Assembly (NCBI RefSeq): GCF_028285565.1
Contig: NZ_JANQOY010000001.1
Coordinates: 1-41,611, forward strand
DNA: 41,611 bases
Direction of reading: 5' to 3'
Source of the DNA: Acaryochloris sp. IP29b_bin.148
Lineage (GTDB): Bacteria > Cyanobacteriota > Cyanobacteriia > Thermosynechococcales > Thermosynechococcaceae
Below are positions 26,270 through 35,006 of this stretch, piece by piece (the first letter of the stretch is position 1; every line of letters starts with the position of its first letter). Both the position numbers and the translations under genes were made by a program. The notes under the pieces are model-generated. The model saw nothing but the letters and a program-made list of their open reading frames with translations. It ran no database searches and was not told the DNA's origin.

Positions 26270-27235
26270 CTATCGCCATAGGCAGGCTAAAGGGAAGATT
26301 ATATATTCTAAGAAGAAGAGCTTCCAGATCCATTGGTAGAACTGGGTCACTTGCTGATGATGCTTGAGATTGACCCGTTGACTTCGATACCAAAACAGAA
26401 ATAGAAGGCCAAGGTGGGTGAACAGTAACCCGCTTTGATACGTCTCGGGTAATCCCCAGAGGGCCATTCCGATGATGCCGAGGTATGCCAGACTGAGGAC
26501 CCAACAAGACAATCTGAAGACCCATTGTCCCCCTAAGCGAACGGTTAAGGTGCGGATGTTAAATTTCAGGTCTCCTTCGTAATCAGGGATGTCTTTGCAG
26601 ATTGAGATCGCAAAGGCAAACAAAATCACAAACCCCGTCAGTACCCACACCTTCAGCGGGATCTCGCCCGTTCCTCCTAGTAAATGGCGAAAGTGGAGAA
26701 AGAAACCAATATTGACCACTCCCCCACGCACCCCAAAAATACACAGTGCGGCCCAAAAAGGAAACCGCTTAAGGCGAATGGGGGGAATGGAATATACCGT
26801 CCCCATCAGCATACTCAACCCCACCGTCCAGAGTAATCGAACACCTTGGACAGAAGAGAGTGCGAGAGCCAAAAGCCCGGCCCCACCTACAATCCATCTG
26901 CCCTGTTGAGGGGAAAACTCACCGGATGCCAAAGGCAATTTCGGTTTATTAATGCGATCAATCTCGATATCCGTCAGTTGATTGAGGCCCACAATATAAA
27001 TATTGGCTCCCAAACTGGGTATCAGGACAGCGACTATCCATAGCAAGAACTGCTGGTAAAACGCCAGTGCAGGGATGGGAAGCCCCGTGATCAATGCACT
27101 CCCTCGATATTGAGTGGAGAGGGCAATCAATGCCAAACCGATCACGCTTAGACTCGTGCCAATAATGGTATGGGGACGGGAGAACTTCCATAGGGCGTGC
27201 AGCCACCGTTTAAGGGGGCTGGTGTCGGCAGTCAC
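26270..27235 (-). CDS. hpt: homogentisate phytyltransferase
   Basis: UbiA-family membrane prenyltransferase that condenses homogentisate with phytyl diphosphate to give 2-methyl-6-phytyl-benzoquinol, the committed step of tocopherol synthesis. The 321 residues have about eight hydrophobic helices. The first aspartate motif is NQLTDIEID at 85-93 (NxxxDxxxD); the second is KDIPDYEGD at 214-222. The SRPHT start of helix I is also typical. The GTG start at 27235 overlaps the upstream methyltransferase stop (GTGA, 4 bases), so the two are translationally coupled. Homogentisate would come from the HPPD encoded at 17437-18507. A solanesyl-specific paralogue is less likely given this neighbour. Confidence 0.92.
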   Translation of the reverse strand: MTADTSPLKRWLHALWKFSRPHTIIGTSLSVIGLALIALSTQYRGSALITGLPIPALAFYQQFLLWIVAVLIPSLGANIYIVGLNQLTDIEIDRINKPKLPLASGEFSPQQGRWIVGGAGLLALALSSVQGVRLLWTVGLSMLMGTVYSIPPIRLKRFPFWAALCIFGVRGGVVNIGFFLHFRHLLGGTGEIPLKVWVLTGFVILFAFAISICKDIPDYEGDLKFNIRTLTVRLGGQWVFRLSCWVLSLAYLGIIGMALWGLPETYQSGLLFTHLGLLFLFWYRSQRVNLKHHQQVTQFYQWIWKLFFLEYIIFPLACLWR

Positions 27236-28074
27236 GTTTTCGTTCCCTTTAAGAGTCCATAGCGAATCAGACCTTGCCGATATCCCCGAGCCATAAAGCT
27301 GAGGGCCAACGCGCCTTGTAGTGTTTGCAGTCCTGCTCTCAAAATGCCGAGGATAACCTGTAAGTCAAGGGCCGATGTAATCACCTCATCCCAAAAAGGG
27401 GCAACGGCTGTAGACCAATCTGCCGTCTGTAGCCCTGACAAGGGTAGGGTTTGTGCAATCTCTTGATACTCTGGCAAGGACATCACAAAGGGTAAGTAGT
27501 AGACCCGATAGATATCATTCAGCAGCCGTTGTTCACTCCAGGTCAATACTGGTGGGGTAGGACGGTGACACCAAGTGGCAACGAGCAGCGTTCCCCCTGG
27601 TTTGAGCACCCGACAACATTCTTGCAAGAACTGGGTCTTGTCGGGCATATGTTCGCCACTTTCTAAGGACCAAACCAGATCGAAGGAGGCATCAGGAAAG
27701 GACGTATGTTGAGCATCGGCCACTTTGAACGCCGCTTGGGAAGAGAGCCCTGCCTCTGTCGCGCGGGCCTGAGCCCGATCGGCCTGTACGGGGCTCAGGG
27801 TAATACCTGTCACTTGAGCATTATATTTTTGGGCGAGATAGAGGGAACTGCCCCCAATGCCACAGCCCACATCCAAAATCTGCTGTGGCTGTTGAACCTG
27901 TCCCCAGGCCAGCAATTCTTCGATTAAATCAATTTGGGCTTGGCGTCGGGGTTTGGCCTGCTGTCCGGTCGGGCCGTAGTAGCCGTGGTGCATATGTTCT
28001 CCCCAAACCTGCTCCCACAGACCAGAAGAGGTGTCATAGAACTGTTGAATTTGCTGAGAGAGCGTTGCAGGCAT
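27232..28074 (-). CDS. gamma-tocopherol methyltransferase
   Basis: SAM-dependent methylation of gamma- to alpha-tocopherol. The 280 residues include the class I SAM motif [12 protein letters not shown] at 66-77 and, before it, [20 protein letters not shown]. That segment closely resembles my memory of Synechocystis Slr0089 (gamma-TMT), as do [10 protein letters not shown] and the ATWCHRP and [13 protein letters not shown] segments. I therefore prefer gamma-TMT over the MPBQ methyltransferase. It lacks an obvious plastid-type or Sec leader. ATG 28074 is used; an in-frame GTG at 28086 adds four residues. It is coupled to hpt by a 4-base overlap. Confidence 0.9.
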   Translation of the reverse strand: MPATLSQQIQQFYDTSSGLWEQVWGEHMHHGYYGPTGQQAKPRRQAQIDLIEELLAWGQVQQPQQILDVGCGIGGSSLYLAQKYNAQVTGITLSPVQADRAQARATEAGLSSQAAFKVADAQHTSFPDASFDLVWSLESGEHMPDKTQFLQECCRVLKPGGTLLVATWCHRPTPPVLTWSEQRLLNDIYRVYYLPFVMSLPEYQEIAQTLPLSGLQTADWSTAVAPFWDEVITSALDLQVILGILRAGLQTLQGALALSFMARGYRQGLIRYGLLKGTKT

Positions 28075-28190
28075 GGTTGGTGGCACAGTGGAGAAAAAAT
28101 TTTCAGCCCGGTGAGAGGGAGATGCTTGCCGTGATCACGGGGTTTCAGGATAGAATAGCTAAACGTCGTAATTGGTTCACAAACAGCATA

Positions 28191-28280
28191 ATGGATATCT
28201 TGACCTTGGGTTGGGTTTCAGTTCTTACTCTCTTCACTTACTCCATCGCTATGGTGGTGTGGGGTCGCCACGGCATGTAA
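28191..28280 (+). CDS. petN: cytochrome b6-f complex subunit 8 (PetN)
   Basis: A 29-residue, single-span thylakoid membrane subunit of the cytochrome b6f complex that stabilises the dimer for electron transfer between the photosystems. The sequence [20 protein letters not shown] and its WGRHGM end match PetN almost position for position. It is easily missed because of its size and because a longer open frame runs through it in phase from 27885. The start is the ATG at 28191, and no clear Shine-Dalgarno sequence is seen. It is followed by a 50-aa gene and argS in the same direction and diverges from the tocopherol pair. Confidence 0.95.
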   Translation: MDILTLGWVSVLTLFTYSIAMVVWGRHGM

Positions 28281-28319
28281 TCGGCCTCTGTTCATCCATT
28301 TATCCTTAACCCAATTATT

Positions 28320-28472
28320 GTGGACTTCTCAATCACCAATGTCTTGGCGTTAGTCGCGCTTAGTATGTTAGTCATCGTCTCTGGCGGCATTGTTTATCTG
28401 ACTGCCGCCGAGTGGCGAGATCGCAGACGGCGCGATCGCGATCAGCGTGCAGGTAGAAGAAAACGCAGTTAA
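28320..28472 (+). CDS. 50-aa basic-tailed small membrane protein
   Basis: GTG at 28320 opens a frame of 50 residues. One hydrophobic helix (about residues 8-29) is followed by a strongly basic, arginine-rich tail ([10 protein letters not shown], then GRRKRS), implying N-out/C-in insertion. It ends 4 bases before the argS ATG, an operon-like spacing. I believe similar short proteins lie near argS in other cyanobacteria but cannot name a family. The frame is out of phase with argS, and its coding look (a helix, then a charged tail) supports it. Confidence 0.6.
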   Translation: MDFSITNVLALVALSMLVIVSGGIVYLTAAEWRDRRRRDRDQRAGRRKRS

Positions 28473-28476
28473 GCTC

Positions 28477-30231
28477 ATGAAGTCCATTTTAAAAACCCTA
28501 GAGGCTCGATTCGATCGAGCGTTAGATGCTGCGTTCGGGTCTGAGATAACGATTTCGGTTCCGGTTGTGGGGGTTGCCAGTAATCCTAAGTTTGGCGACT
28601 ATCAATCGAATGTATCCCTCGCCTTAGCGAAGCCCTTAGGTCAGCCACCACGTGCGATCGCAGATCAGATTCTGGCCCACCTAGAGGTGGAGGATCTCTG
28701 CGAATTGCCCACCATTGCTGGACCGGGATTTATCAACTTAACCCTCAAGCCCGCTTTCCTGGCAGATCAACTTCAGCAAATGCAGGCGGATCCGCGCTTA
28801 GGGATTGCGCCGATTGCTGATCCGCAGCGGGTGATCGTCGATTTCTCCAGCCCTAATATTGCCAAGGAAATGCATGTGGGCCACTTGCGGTCTACGATTA
28901 TCGGTGACTGTATTGCCCGAATCCTTGAATTCCAGGGGCACGATGTGTTGCGGCTCAACCATGTGGGGGATTGGGGAACGCAGTTTGGCATGCTGATTAC
29001 TTACCTATCTGAGGTTCATCCCGCAGCGTTAACCACTTCGGATGCTCTAGATTTAGGTGATTTAGTCGCGTTTTATAAAAAAGCCAAGCAGCGCTTTGAT
29101 GAGGATGAAGACTTTCAGGCGCAGTCCCGAAACGCAGTCGTCAAGCTACAGCAAGGTGATCCAGAGGCGACTCAAGCTTGGCAACTCTTATGCGATCAAT
29201 CTCGGCGCGAGTTTGAGAAGATTTATCGAGATTTGGATATTGAGCTGACGGAGCGAGGGGAGTCTTTTTATAACCCTTTACTGGCTGATGTCCCCAACGA
29301 CTTGGATAAAGCAGGTCTATTAGAAACAGATCAAGGGGCAAAATGCGTCTTCTTGGACGGTTTCACGAATAAACAGGGCGATCCTCAACCGTTGATCGTC
29401 CAGAAATCCGACGGGGGGTTTAACTACGCCACCACGGATTTAGCCGCTTTACGGCACCGAATTACTACTGAATCTGCTACACGAATTATTTACATCACGG
29501 GTGCGGAGCAGATTAACCACTTTGCTCAGGTCTTTCAAGTTGCAACGCGGGCACATTGGATTCCTGATACTGTCCAGGTTGTCCATGTTCCCTTTGGTAT
29601 GGTCCAGGGCGAAGATGGGAAAAAGCTGAAAACTCGCTCGGGCGAAACGATTCGTTTACGAGGTCTGTTGGATGAGGCCATTAATCGTGCTCAGGTTGAT
29701 GTTGAATCACGATTGGCGGAGGACGAACGAACTGAAACCCCAGAGTTCATCGCCAATGTTGCCCAGGTCATCGGTTTGGGAGCCGTGAAGTACGCGGATC
29801 TGAGTCAAAACCGCACCAGCAATTATGTGTTTAGCTATGACAAAATGCTGGCGTTGCAGGGGAATACGGCTCCCTATATGATCTATGCCTATGTTCGAGT
29901 ACAGGGAATTAGTCGCAAGGGAAGTATTGATTTTTCCCAGTTAGATGATGTTTCGCTTATCGTTGCCGAGCCTTCCGAGTTGGCTTTAGCGAAGCATCTA
30001 TTGCAAATGCAGGATATCTTATCTGAGGTCGCTGCTGACCTATTACCCAACCGACTATGTCAGTACCTGTTTGAGCTGAGCCAAAAGTTCAACCAGTTCT
30101 ATGATCAATGTCCGGTTCTTAATGCCGAAGAACCAGCCCGAACATCGCGCCTGGTGCTGTCTGATCTGACAGCCCGCACGCTGAAGCTGGGGCTGTCCCT
30201 ACTGGGCATCGAAGTGTTAGAGCGGATGTAA
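28477..30231 (+). CDS. argS: arginine--tRNA ligase
   Basis: Charges tRNA-Arg; class I synthetase. 584 residues from ATG 28477. The N-terminal Add-1 tRNA-binding domain is followed by the HIGH motif as HVGH at 133-136 ([11 protein letters not shown]), the KMSKS equivalent in [10 protein letters not shown], and the anticodon-binding DALR domain ending in GIEVLERM. The open frame continues upstream to a GTG at 28447, but that extension overlaps the preceding small gene and adds ten residues foreign to the family, so the ATG is preferred. Confidence 0.95.
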   Translation: MKSILKTLEARFDRALDAAFGSEITISVPVVGVASNPKFGDYQSNVSLALAKPLGQPPRAIADQILAHLEVEDLCELPTIAGPGFINLTLKPAFLADQLQQMQADPRLGIAPIADPQRVIVDFSSPNIAKEMHVGHLRSTIIGDCIARILEFQGHDVLRLNHVGDWGTQFGMLITYLSEVHPAALTTSDALDLGDLVAFYKKAKQRFDEDEDFQAQSRNAVVKLQQGDPEATQAWQLLCDQSRREFEKIYRDLDIELTERGESFYNPLLADVPNDLDKAGLLETDQGAKCVFLDGFTNKQGDPQPLIVQKSDGGFNYATTDLAALRHRITTESATRIIYITGAEQINHFAQVFQVATRAHWIPDTVQVVHVPFGMVQGEDGKKLKTRSGETIRLRGLLDEAINRAQVDVESRLAEDERTETPEFIANVAQVIGLGAVKYADLSQNRTSNYVFSYDKMLALQGNTAPYMIYAYVRVQGISRKGSIDFSQLDDVSLIVAEPSELALAKHLLQMQDILSEVAADLLPNRLCQYLFELSQKFNQFYDQCPVLNAEEPARTSRLVLSDLTARTLKLGLSLLGIEVLERM

Positions 30232-30340
30232 AGTCACGCCCCAGTTCTACAAGATAGACGGGATTGTGGATGCGATCGCGCGGGTCATAACACGAAAATC
30301 AAGCCCCTAGCTAAAGCGGGCCTCATTGCTAAACCTGGTT

Positions 30341-31882
30341 TTAAGTTTCAGCCACTGTTTGCAGCAGTTCCTGGATCTGTTGGGGAGAGACCAGCGTATT
30401 GGCACAGAGGATACCGGAGGCCGCCACTGCTGGCACCCCAATCCCAGGTAAGGTGGAATCGCCCACTCGATATAGACCAGAAATGGGGGTGTGACAACTG
30501 GGGAAAGTGCCCTTGCCCGCCGCAATCGCTGGACCATAGGAGCCCTGAAACCGCCGCAAAAAGCGACGATGAGTCAGAGGTGTACCAATCAGTTCTAGAG
30601 TGATGCGCGATCGCAGATCCGGGATGACGGTCTCTACCGCTCGATACAACGGCTGCACGCGTTCCTGCTTGAGTCCTTCATAGTCCTCACAGTGCTCCCA
30701 GTGAGCAAAGGGTTCTAGCGTATAGGCATGGACCACATGGTGACCTTCAGGCGCTAAGCTTTCATCCCAAACGGAGGGGATAGAAATCATACAGGTATTG
30801 CCGGGGTGGGTAATCGGTTGCTGATTGCTGTGAATGACCACATGATGCCCAGGCAGGGGCCTTAATCCCTCCGTCCGAATTCCTAAGTGCAGATGCATAA
30901 AGCTATCTACAGCAGGCGTCGACAGAGATTTTTGCCGATAGGTGGCAGGTAAATCCTCTGGCTGTAATAACTGGGTGTAGGTATCCCAAAGGGTGGCATT
31001 AGAAATGACGACGGGGGCAGTGATTTGATCGCCATTCTTAAGCTGAATGCCCTGAACTTTGCCTGCGTTGACGATAATCCGATCCACGTGAGTCTTTAAA
31101 CGGAGTTGTCCGCCCCAACGGGTCAATCCTCGCACTAAAGCATTGACAATAGCGGGACTACCGCCCAGCGGATAGTCGATAGTAGAGCGAGATCGTTCGC
31201 CAAACATAAACGCCATTTCTGGGGCAACGGTATCTTGTGCAGGTAAGCCCGAGAGTAAAAAGCATTCCAGATCAAACAACCGCCGCACCCACGGATCGCG
31301 CACGGTTCGATTCAGGATTGCCCCGGCTGAGCTTTGGATGTTGCGGAGTTGAGGCAAGAGCTGGGCGAGGGCCATGGGCTGATGTCGGAGGAGCCAGGGA
31401 ATCAACGTCCAGTTGCTGCGTAAGGTCAGCAATGGAATCTGTTGGAGTGGGGCAAAGAGAGCCAGAAATTTTTGCTCTAATTGCTGGAGTTGGTGGGCAC
31501 CGTCGGGGGTGATTTGGGCAACGGCTTCACGGTATTTTTGGGCATCTCCATAGATCGGAAAGCCCGCCTGTAACTGTCCTGCAGGGTCATCGGCGGGAAA
31601 GTGATAGTAGCCTAGGGGATCGTATGCGATCGCATCCACCGTTTCCCCCAAGGCCTGCAAGACTTGGCGAACGGGATTTAAGCTCTGTGGATCGCTAAGG
31701 CCACAGTAAAACGAAGGCCCCGTATCAAAATGAAATCCCTGGCGTTGAAAACCGTGGGCAGCACCGCCCGGAACCGAGTGGCTTTCGCAAGTTAGAACTC
31801 GCTTGCCATAACGGGCCAGCAAGCTTCCCGCCACCAGTCCGCCAATGCCACTACCAATCACAATGATCTCGAAATCCGCCAT
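30341..31882 (-). CDS. FAD-dependent carotenoid isomerase/desaturase family protein (CrtH/CrtISO-like)
   Basis: 513 residues from ATG 31882. The dinucleotide-binding motif IVIGSGIGGLVAGSLLARYG opens the protein at residues 6-25, followed by the phytoene desaturase-type GGAAHGFQRQGFHFDTGPS segment. The C-terminal FAD motif GLYRVGDSTLPGIGVPAVAASG is well kept. These fit the prolycopene isomerase (CrtH/CRTISO) and CRTISO-like branch, with all-trans-retinol saturases as distant kin. Isomerase versus another desaturase-like activity cannot be decided from sequence alone. The longest frame begins with a TTG at 31930; the extra 16 residues are rejected because the Rossmann motif normally sits close to the start. 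It converges with argS. Confidence 0.82.
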   Translation of the reverse strand: MADFEIIVIGSGIGGLVAGSLLARYGKRVLTCESHSVPGGAAHGFQRQGFHFDTGPSFYCGLSDPQSLNPVRQVLQALGETVDAIAYDPLGYYHFPADDPAGQLQAGFPIYGDAQKYREAVAQITPDGAHQLQQLEQKFLALFAPLQQIPLLTLRSNWTLIPWLLRHQPMALAQLLPQLRNIQSSAGAILNRTVRDPWVRRLFDLECFLLSGLPAQDTVAPEMAFMFGERSRSTIDYPLGGSPAIVNALVRGLTRWGGQLRLKTHVDRIIVNAGKVQGIQLKNGDQITAPVVISNATLWDTYTQLLQPEDLPATYRQKSLSTPAVDSFMHLHLGIRTEGLRPLPGHHVVIHSNQQPITHPGNTCMISIPSVWDESLAPEGHHVVHAYTLEPFAHWEHCEDYEGLKQERVQPLYRAVETVIPDLRSRITLELIGTPLTHRRFLRRFQGSYGPAIAAGKGTFPSCHTPISGLYRVGDSTLPGIGVPAVAASGILCANTLVSPQQIQELLQTVAET

Positions 31883-31964
31883 AATCACGCTCAAAACAGG
31901 TGGGTTAGTCTTTCTAAGCGTACAAAACAAACTTACTTGCTAGGGGGATGTGCCAAGGCGTCCG

Positions 31965-32210
31965 TCAGGCGTTTGGATCTATCAAGAAGTGAATGGCGAC
32001 TTGATTTCTGATTTCTATAATATTTAGGATCGGCTCAAAAAATAGGTAGATTACAGTAATTATACGGTCTAATGTTTGGAGTGATTTTAATGAGAACTTA
32101 ATCTGAAGTGCTTTCTCTGTAAGTATTTCATTGTGCTTCTCTGTAGGTGAAAAGACAATATTTTTGTTTCTAAAAGTTTTCTTGAAAATCCGTGTCAACT
32201 CGGATCTCAT
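31965..32210 (-). CDS. doubtful 81-aa ORF in an AT-rich patch
   Basis: The 31883-32341 interval is markedly more AT-rich than its surroundings and contains this 81-residue minus-strand frame. The N-terminal half is basic and the C-terminal half hydrophobic (ITVIYLFFEPILNIIEI), so it could be a small membrane protein. The start has no Shine-Dalgarno sequence, and I recognise no family. AT-rich DNA produces such frames by chance. Otherwise the interval appears empty. Confidence 0.2.
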   Translation of the reverse strand: MRSELTRIFKKTFRNKNIVFSPTEKHNEILTEKALQIKFSLKSLQTLDRIITVIYLFFEPILNIIEIRNQVAIHFLIDPNA

Positions 32211-32341
32211 TTCTTAGGTCGGATGGTTAAGGTAGAGCTATCGGTGCCAGATCTTGTCTATTGAAGCACCACCATAGCAGTTGAGAACCAGCTGCACTGC
32301 CTTCCACAGTCGTTCTTATTGATTCCCTCTTTCCCTTAACG

Positions 32342-33250
32342 ATGTATCCAGTGCGTATTGGCAAAGTCCTGACTCAAAAAGGACTTATTAACGACTTTCA
32401 ACTCCAGCAGGCCCTTCAGGTCCAACAGCAAAATGGCCAGAAACTGGGTGAGATCCTGATTCAGCAAGGGCATGTCACCCGTTTACAGCTTCAGCAAGCT
32501 TTATTAGAGCAACGATATCGCAACTGGGTTGCTTGTTCTTTATTAACGCTCAGTACGGTAGGACCCGCTTTTTGGATCACTCCACCCAAATCGGCGAGTC
32601 TCCAGAATTCTGAAACCCGTGAGAACACATTGAATTCCTCTCAGTCAGCGGTGGGTGGAACCCATCCCGATCGCCTTCGGTATGCTCAGCCCCCTACGGT
32701 TCAAAGGCCAGCCTTTTCTGAACCGTTCAAGCGAGCCACAACCGTTGCGGTTAATCCTCACCCGACAGTTGCCTCTCCACTGCGAGGATTTTGCCATCCG
32801 CTGAAGGGCAAAGGGTATCTGTCTCAAGGGATTCGGGGTCGGACCCATCAAAATCGTATGGAATATGCCTATGATTTAGCGAGCCCGATTGGCACACCGG
32901 TTTATGCCATGCGGTCAGGCCGGGTGATCAGACTGCAAGATAAATACCCAGATACCGGTGGCTCAAAAGCCAGTGCGTCTAAGTTCAACTATGTGTGGAT
33001 AGAGCATGACAATGGTTATCGCTCCGTTTACGCCCATTTACAGCAGGGGTTTCGCAGTCAGGTTCAACTCAAGTCTGGAGATTGGGTGAAAGCAGGTCAG
33101 CTGATTGGATATAGTGGCAATTCTGGATGGTCTTCGGGTCCCCATTTACATGTGGAAGTGCAGCAAAAGGGGAGCCGAGCCAGATTTTCTCAAACCGTTC
33201 CCTTCCAAATGTCAGAAGCTTGCGACGCCTTCGCTCGCCGAGCCAGCTAA
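32342..33250 (+). CDS. M23 peptidase with MshEN-like N-terminal domain and one TM helix
   Basis: 302 residues in an unusual order. Residues 5-57 contain two tandem copies of the 24-residue MshEN-type pattern (RIGKVLTQKGLINDFQLQQ begins copy 1; KLGEILIQQG begins copy 2) separated by exactly 5 residues, as in c-di-GMP receptors of the GspE/MshE N-terminal type. A hydrophobic helix spans about 62-79, followed by a low-complexity linker. A LytM/M23 metallopeptidase domain occupies about 150-290, with zinc ligands His169, Asp178 and His270 and the catalytic histidines His232 (YAHL) and His268 (PHLH). The peptidase should therefore act on peptidoglycan in the periplasm while the N-terminus is cytosolic. 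Regulation across the membrane by c-di-GMP is inference. The gene is monocistronic. Confidence 0.85.
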   Translation: MYPVRIGKVLTQKGLINDFQLQQALQVQQQNGQKLGEILIQQGHVTRLQLQQALLEQRYRNWVACSLLTLSTVGPAFWITPPKSASLQNSETRENTLNSSQSAVGGTHPDRLRYAQPPTVQRPAFSEPFKRATTVAVNPHPTVASPLRGFCHPLKGKGYLSQGIRGRTHQNRMEYAYDLASPIGTPVYAMRSGRVIRLQDKYPDTGGSKASASKFNYVWIEHDNGYRSVYAHLQQGFRSQVQLKSGDWVKAGQLIGYSGNSGWSSGPHLHVEVQQKGSRARFSQTVPFQMSEACDAFARRAS

Positions 33251-33440
33251 TGGTTTGCCCCCTCTTTAGTCATATAGGTTCATATATATGAAAAAGCTTG
33301 CTTTGCGTGAGTTAGCTATTTTCAATCATGAGAGAAATTAATGCGTTTAATTCTGAGGATCAAAAGAGCCTGAAAAGGTCCTCAATGTTACTTTTTCTCG
33401 GCTTTTTTGTTACTTTTGTGCAATTTCTTTGCTATCTATG

Positions 33441-33468
33441 TTCACTTTTTAAAAACTTGAGATAGAAT
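33441..33468 (+). promoter_or_regulatory. candidate sigma70-type promoter of hup
   Basis: TTCACT at 33441-33446 (4 of 6 matches to TTGACA) and TAGAAT at 33463-33468 (5 of 6 to TATAAT) are separated by 16 bases. They end 27 bases before the HU start codon, so the untranslated leader would be about 20 bases. The surrounding region is AT-rich. Confidence 0.45.
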
Positions 33469-33482
33469 GCTCAGCAAGGTTT

Positions 33483-33495
33483 TGAGGATACCTCA
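33483..33495 (+). promoter_or_regulatory. hairpin that includes the hup Shine-Dalgarno sequence
   Basis: TGAGG at 33483-33487, containing the ribosome binding site GAGGA, is followed by ATA and CCTCA at 33491-33495, directly before ATG 33496. The 5-bp stem would cover the Shine-Dalgarno sequence. A second TGAGGA/TCCTCA pair lies upstream at 33354-33359 and 33379-33384, also followed by ATG, so the motif occurs twice. Confidence 0.45.
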
Positions 33496-33771
33496 ATGAA
33501 TAAAGGTGAATTAGTAGATGCTATTGCTGATAAAACTGGGGTGACTAAAAAGCAAGCAGATGTCACTCTAAGTGCTGCTGTTGATGTCATTATTGATGCA
33601 GTCAGTCATGGCGATAAAGTCACGCTAGTAGGCTTTGGCAGTTTTGAGCCGCGCGATCGCAAAGCCAGAAATGGACGTAATCCACAAACAGGCAAAAAAC
33701 TAAAAATTCCTGCGACTAGAGTACCTGCCTTTAGCGCTGGGAAACTCTTTAAAGAGAAAGTTGCGCCTTAG
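33496..33771 (+). CDS. hup: DNA-binding protein HU
   Basis: 91-residue histone-like protein that bends and compacts DNA. The N-terminal helices MNKGELVDAIA and the beta-arm region with GRNPQTGKKLKIPA (whose Pro intercalates into DNA) match the HU/IHF family. Length and the homodimeric-HU signature GFGSFEPRDRKARNGRNP are typical. The start has GAGGA 7 bases upstream, though within a small hairpin. A run of eight T follows the stop codon, partly preceded by the short palindrome CTCTTTAAAGAG inside the end of the coding region, and may contribute to termination. Confidence 0.96.
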   Translation: MNKGELVDAIADKTGVTKKQADVTLSAAVDVIIDAVSHGDKVTLVGFGSFEPRDRKARNGRNPQTGKKLKIPATRVPAFSAGKLFKEKVAP

Positions 33772-33847
33772 TTTTTTTTGGATTGATACTTGCCTATATC
33801 CCATTTAAAGCAAATTAAATTATCAGTTTGTTGATGGTTTCGCTTGA

Positions 33848-34024
33848 ATGATGCAAGGTAATCAGTCTTGCTTACCCATTGAGTCAGTGATCAATGCCGA
33901 ACTTGTGCTTGAACATTGTCTCGATCACTCCTGCTTTTTTTCACTCAAACAAGATAAATTTTTCGTAAAGCTGCTTTTGAAGAAGTTAGCTTTCTTGCTG
34001 CGATGTGCTCGTCAATCCAGATGA
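33848..34024 (+). CDS. doubtful 58-aa ORF between hup and cdsA
   Basis: The 322 bases between hup and the end of cdsA contain this ATG-started frame of 58 residues, polar at first and leucine/lysine-rich at the end. There is no Shine-Dalgarno sequence, and I recognise no family. It could be a small gene, the remnant of one, or chance. Nothing else was seen in this interval. Confidence 0.18.
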   Translation: MMQGNQSCLPIESVINAELVLEHCLDHSCFFSLKQDKFFVKLLLKKLAFLLRCARQSR

Positions 34025-34093
34025 GTGCATATAGTGGTCTCCACATTCTTGGGAATTTCCGTGCAGACGACTTCAGGCTTTTGCCAACAGGTA

Positions 34094-34966
34094 CTAAAGA
34101 GTTTTAACAATGGGCAGCAGCAGGGTGACGAAATAATAAACCAACGGCGCCGTAAACACGTAACTATCGGCACGGTCAAGGATGCCGCCATGTCCGGGAA
34201 TCAGCTGTCCGGAGTCTTTGACGCCTGCATCTCGCTTCATCATTGACTCGGTTAAGTCTCCTAACAAACTGGCAATCCCAATAAGTAAACCTAAGGCGGC
34301 ACCGAGTAAGGACCAAAAGGGCCAGACAAAGGCGCTGGCTCCTATGACTGCGATACTGACGCTACCTGCTACTCCAAATACCGCTCCTTCTACCGTTTTC
34401 TTGGGACTAATATCGGATAGGCGCGTTTTACCAAACAAGCGACCAAAGGTATAGGCTCCAATATCAGCGGCCCAAATACATCCGAAGGCTAACAGGGTGA
34501 TGCTGAGTCCGGTGGGGAGGAGATTAATGTTGGACCATTGCTCTGGCCAATATCCCCAAAGGGGGAGATTACTGGCTTCACCCGCGCCCAGTGCTCGTAA
34601 TCTGATCCAATAGCTGGGTAAATATCCGCCGTAAAACAGTCCTAGAATAGAGCTGGAAATATCTGAAATGGTGGCCAGCTTGGGTTGAAAGAGAAGATAA
34701 AAACAAATAAAAGTGCCCGCAACGGGTAAAACAGCATCGGCAAGTTCTGCATTAATCGTTGCCGTGATCAACAGTAATTGACTGACAATCATGGTGGTTT
34801 TACCCGCAGGCCGATTCCCTTTGGCTCGCACCAGATCGAAATATTCGACTTGGGCAAGGTACACCAAGATGCTAAATCCCAGGGTAAAGTACCATCCACC
34901 CAATAAAATCATGCCCAACGCTAAAACGATGGCAATTAGTCCACTGATGATTCGAGCCCAAGGCAT
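34094..34966 (-). CDS. cdsA: phosphatidate cytidylyltransferase (CDP-diglyceride synthase)
   Basis: Makes CDP-diacylglycerol from phosphatidic acid and CTP, the branch point to phosphatidylglycerol. The 290-residue protein is highly hydrophobic, with about seven or eight membrane segments. The PROSITE-type CDS signature is present near the C-terminus: SMMKRDAGVKDSG, then IPGHGGILDR. The aspartates and the KR-x4-KD spacing needed for metal and CTP binding are intact. The N-terminus begins MPWARIISGLIAI. It is divergent from the STAS gene across a 279-base region that contains a long inverted repeat. Confidence 0.95.
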   Translation of the reverse strand: MPWARIISGLIAIVLALGMILLGGWYFTLGFSILVYLAQVEYFDLVRAKGNRPAGKTTMIVSQLLLITATINAELADAVLPVAGTFICFYLLFQPKLATISDISSSILGLFYGGYLPSYWIRLRALGAGEASNLPLWGYWPEQWSNINLLPTGLSITLLAFGCIWAADIGAYTFGRLFGKTRLSDISPKKTVEGAVFGVAGSVSIAVIGASAFVWPFWSLLGAALGLLIGIASLLGDLTESMMKRDAGVKDSGQLIPGHGGILDRADSYVFTAPLVYYFVTLLLPIVKTL

Positions 34967-35006
34967 ATAAGCAGAAAATTATTTCCCTCAGCGTTATTAT
35001 CCTACG

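Noticed and set aside
27885..28280. 131-aa ORF ending in the PetN sequence
   Set aside because: Only the last 29 codons are real (petN). The upstream part is antisense to the tocopherol methyltransferase gene.
30303..30321. GCCC...GGGC hairpin between convergent argS and CrtH-like genes
   Set aside because: A 4-bp stem with an 11-base loop and no T-tract is too weak to call a terminator.
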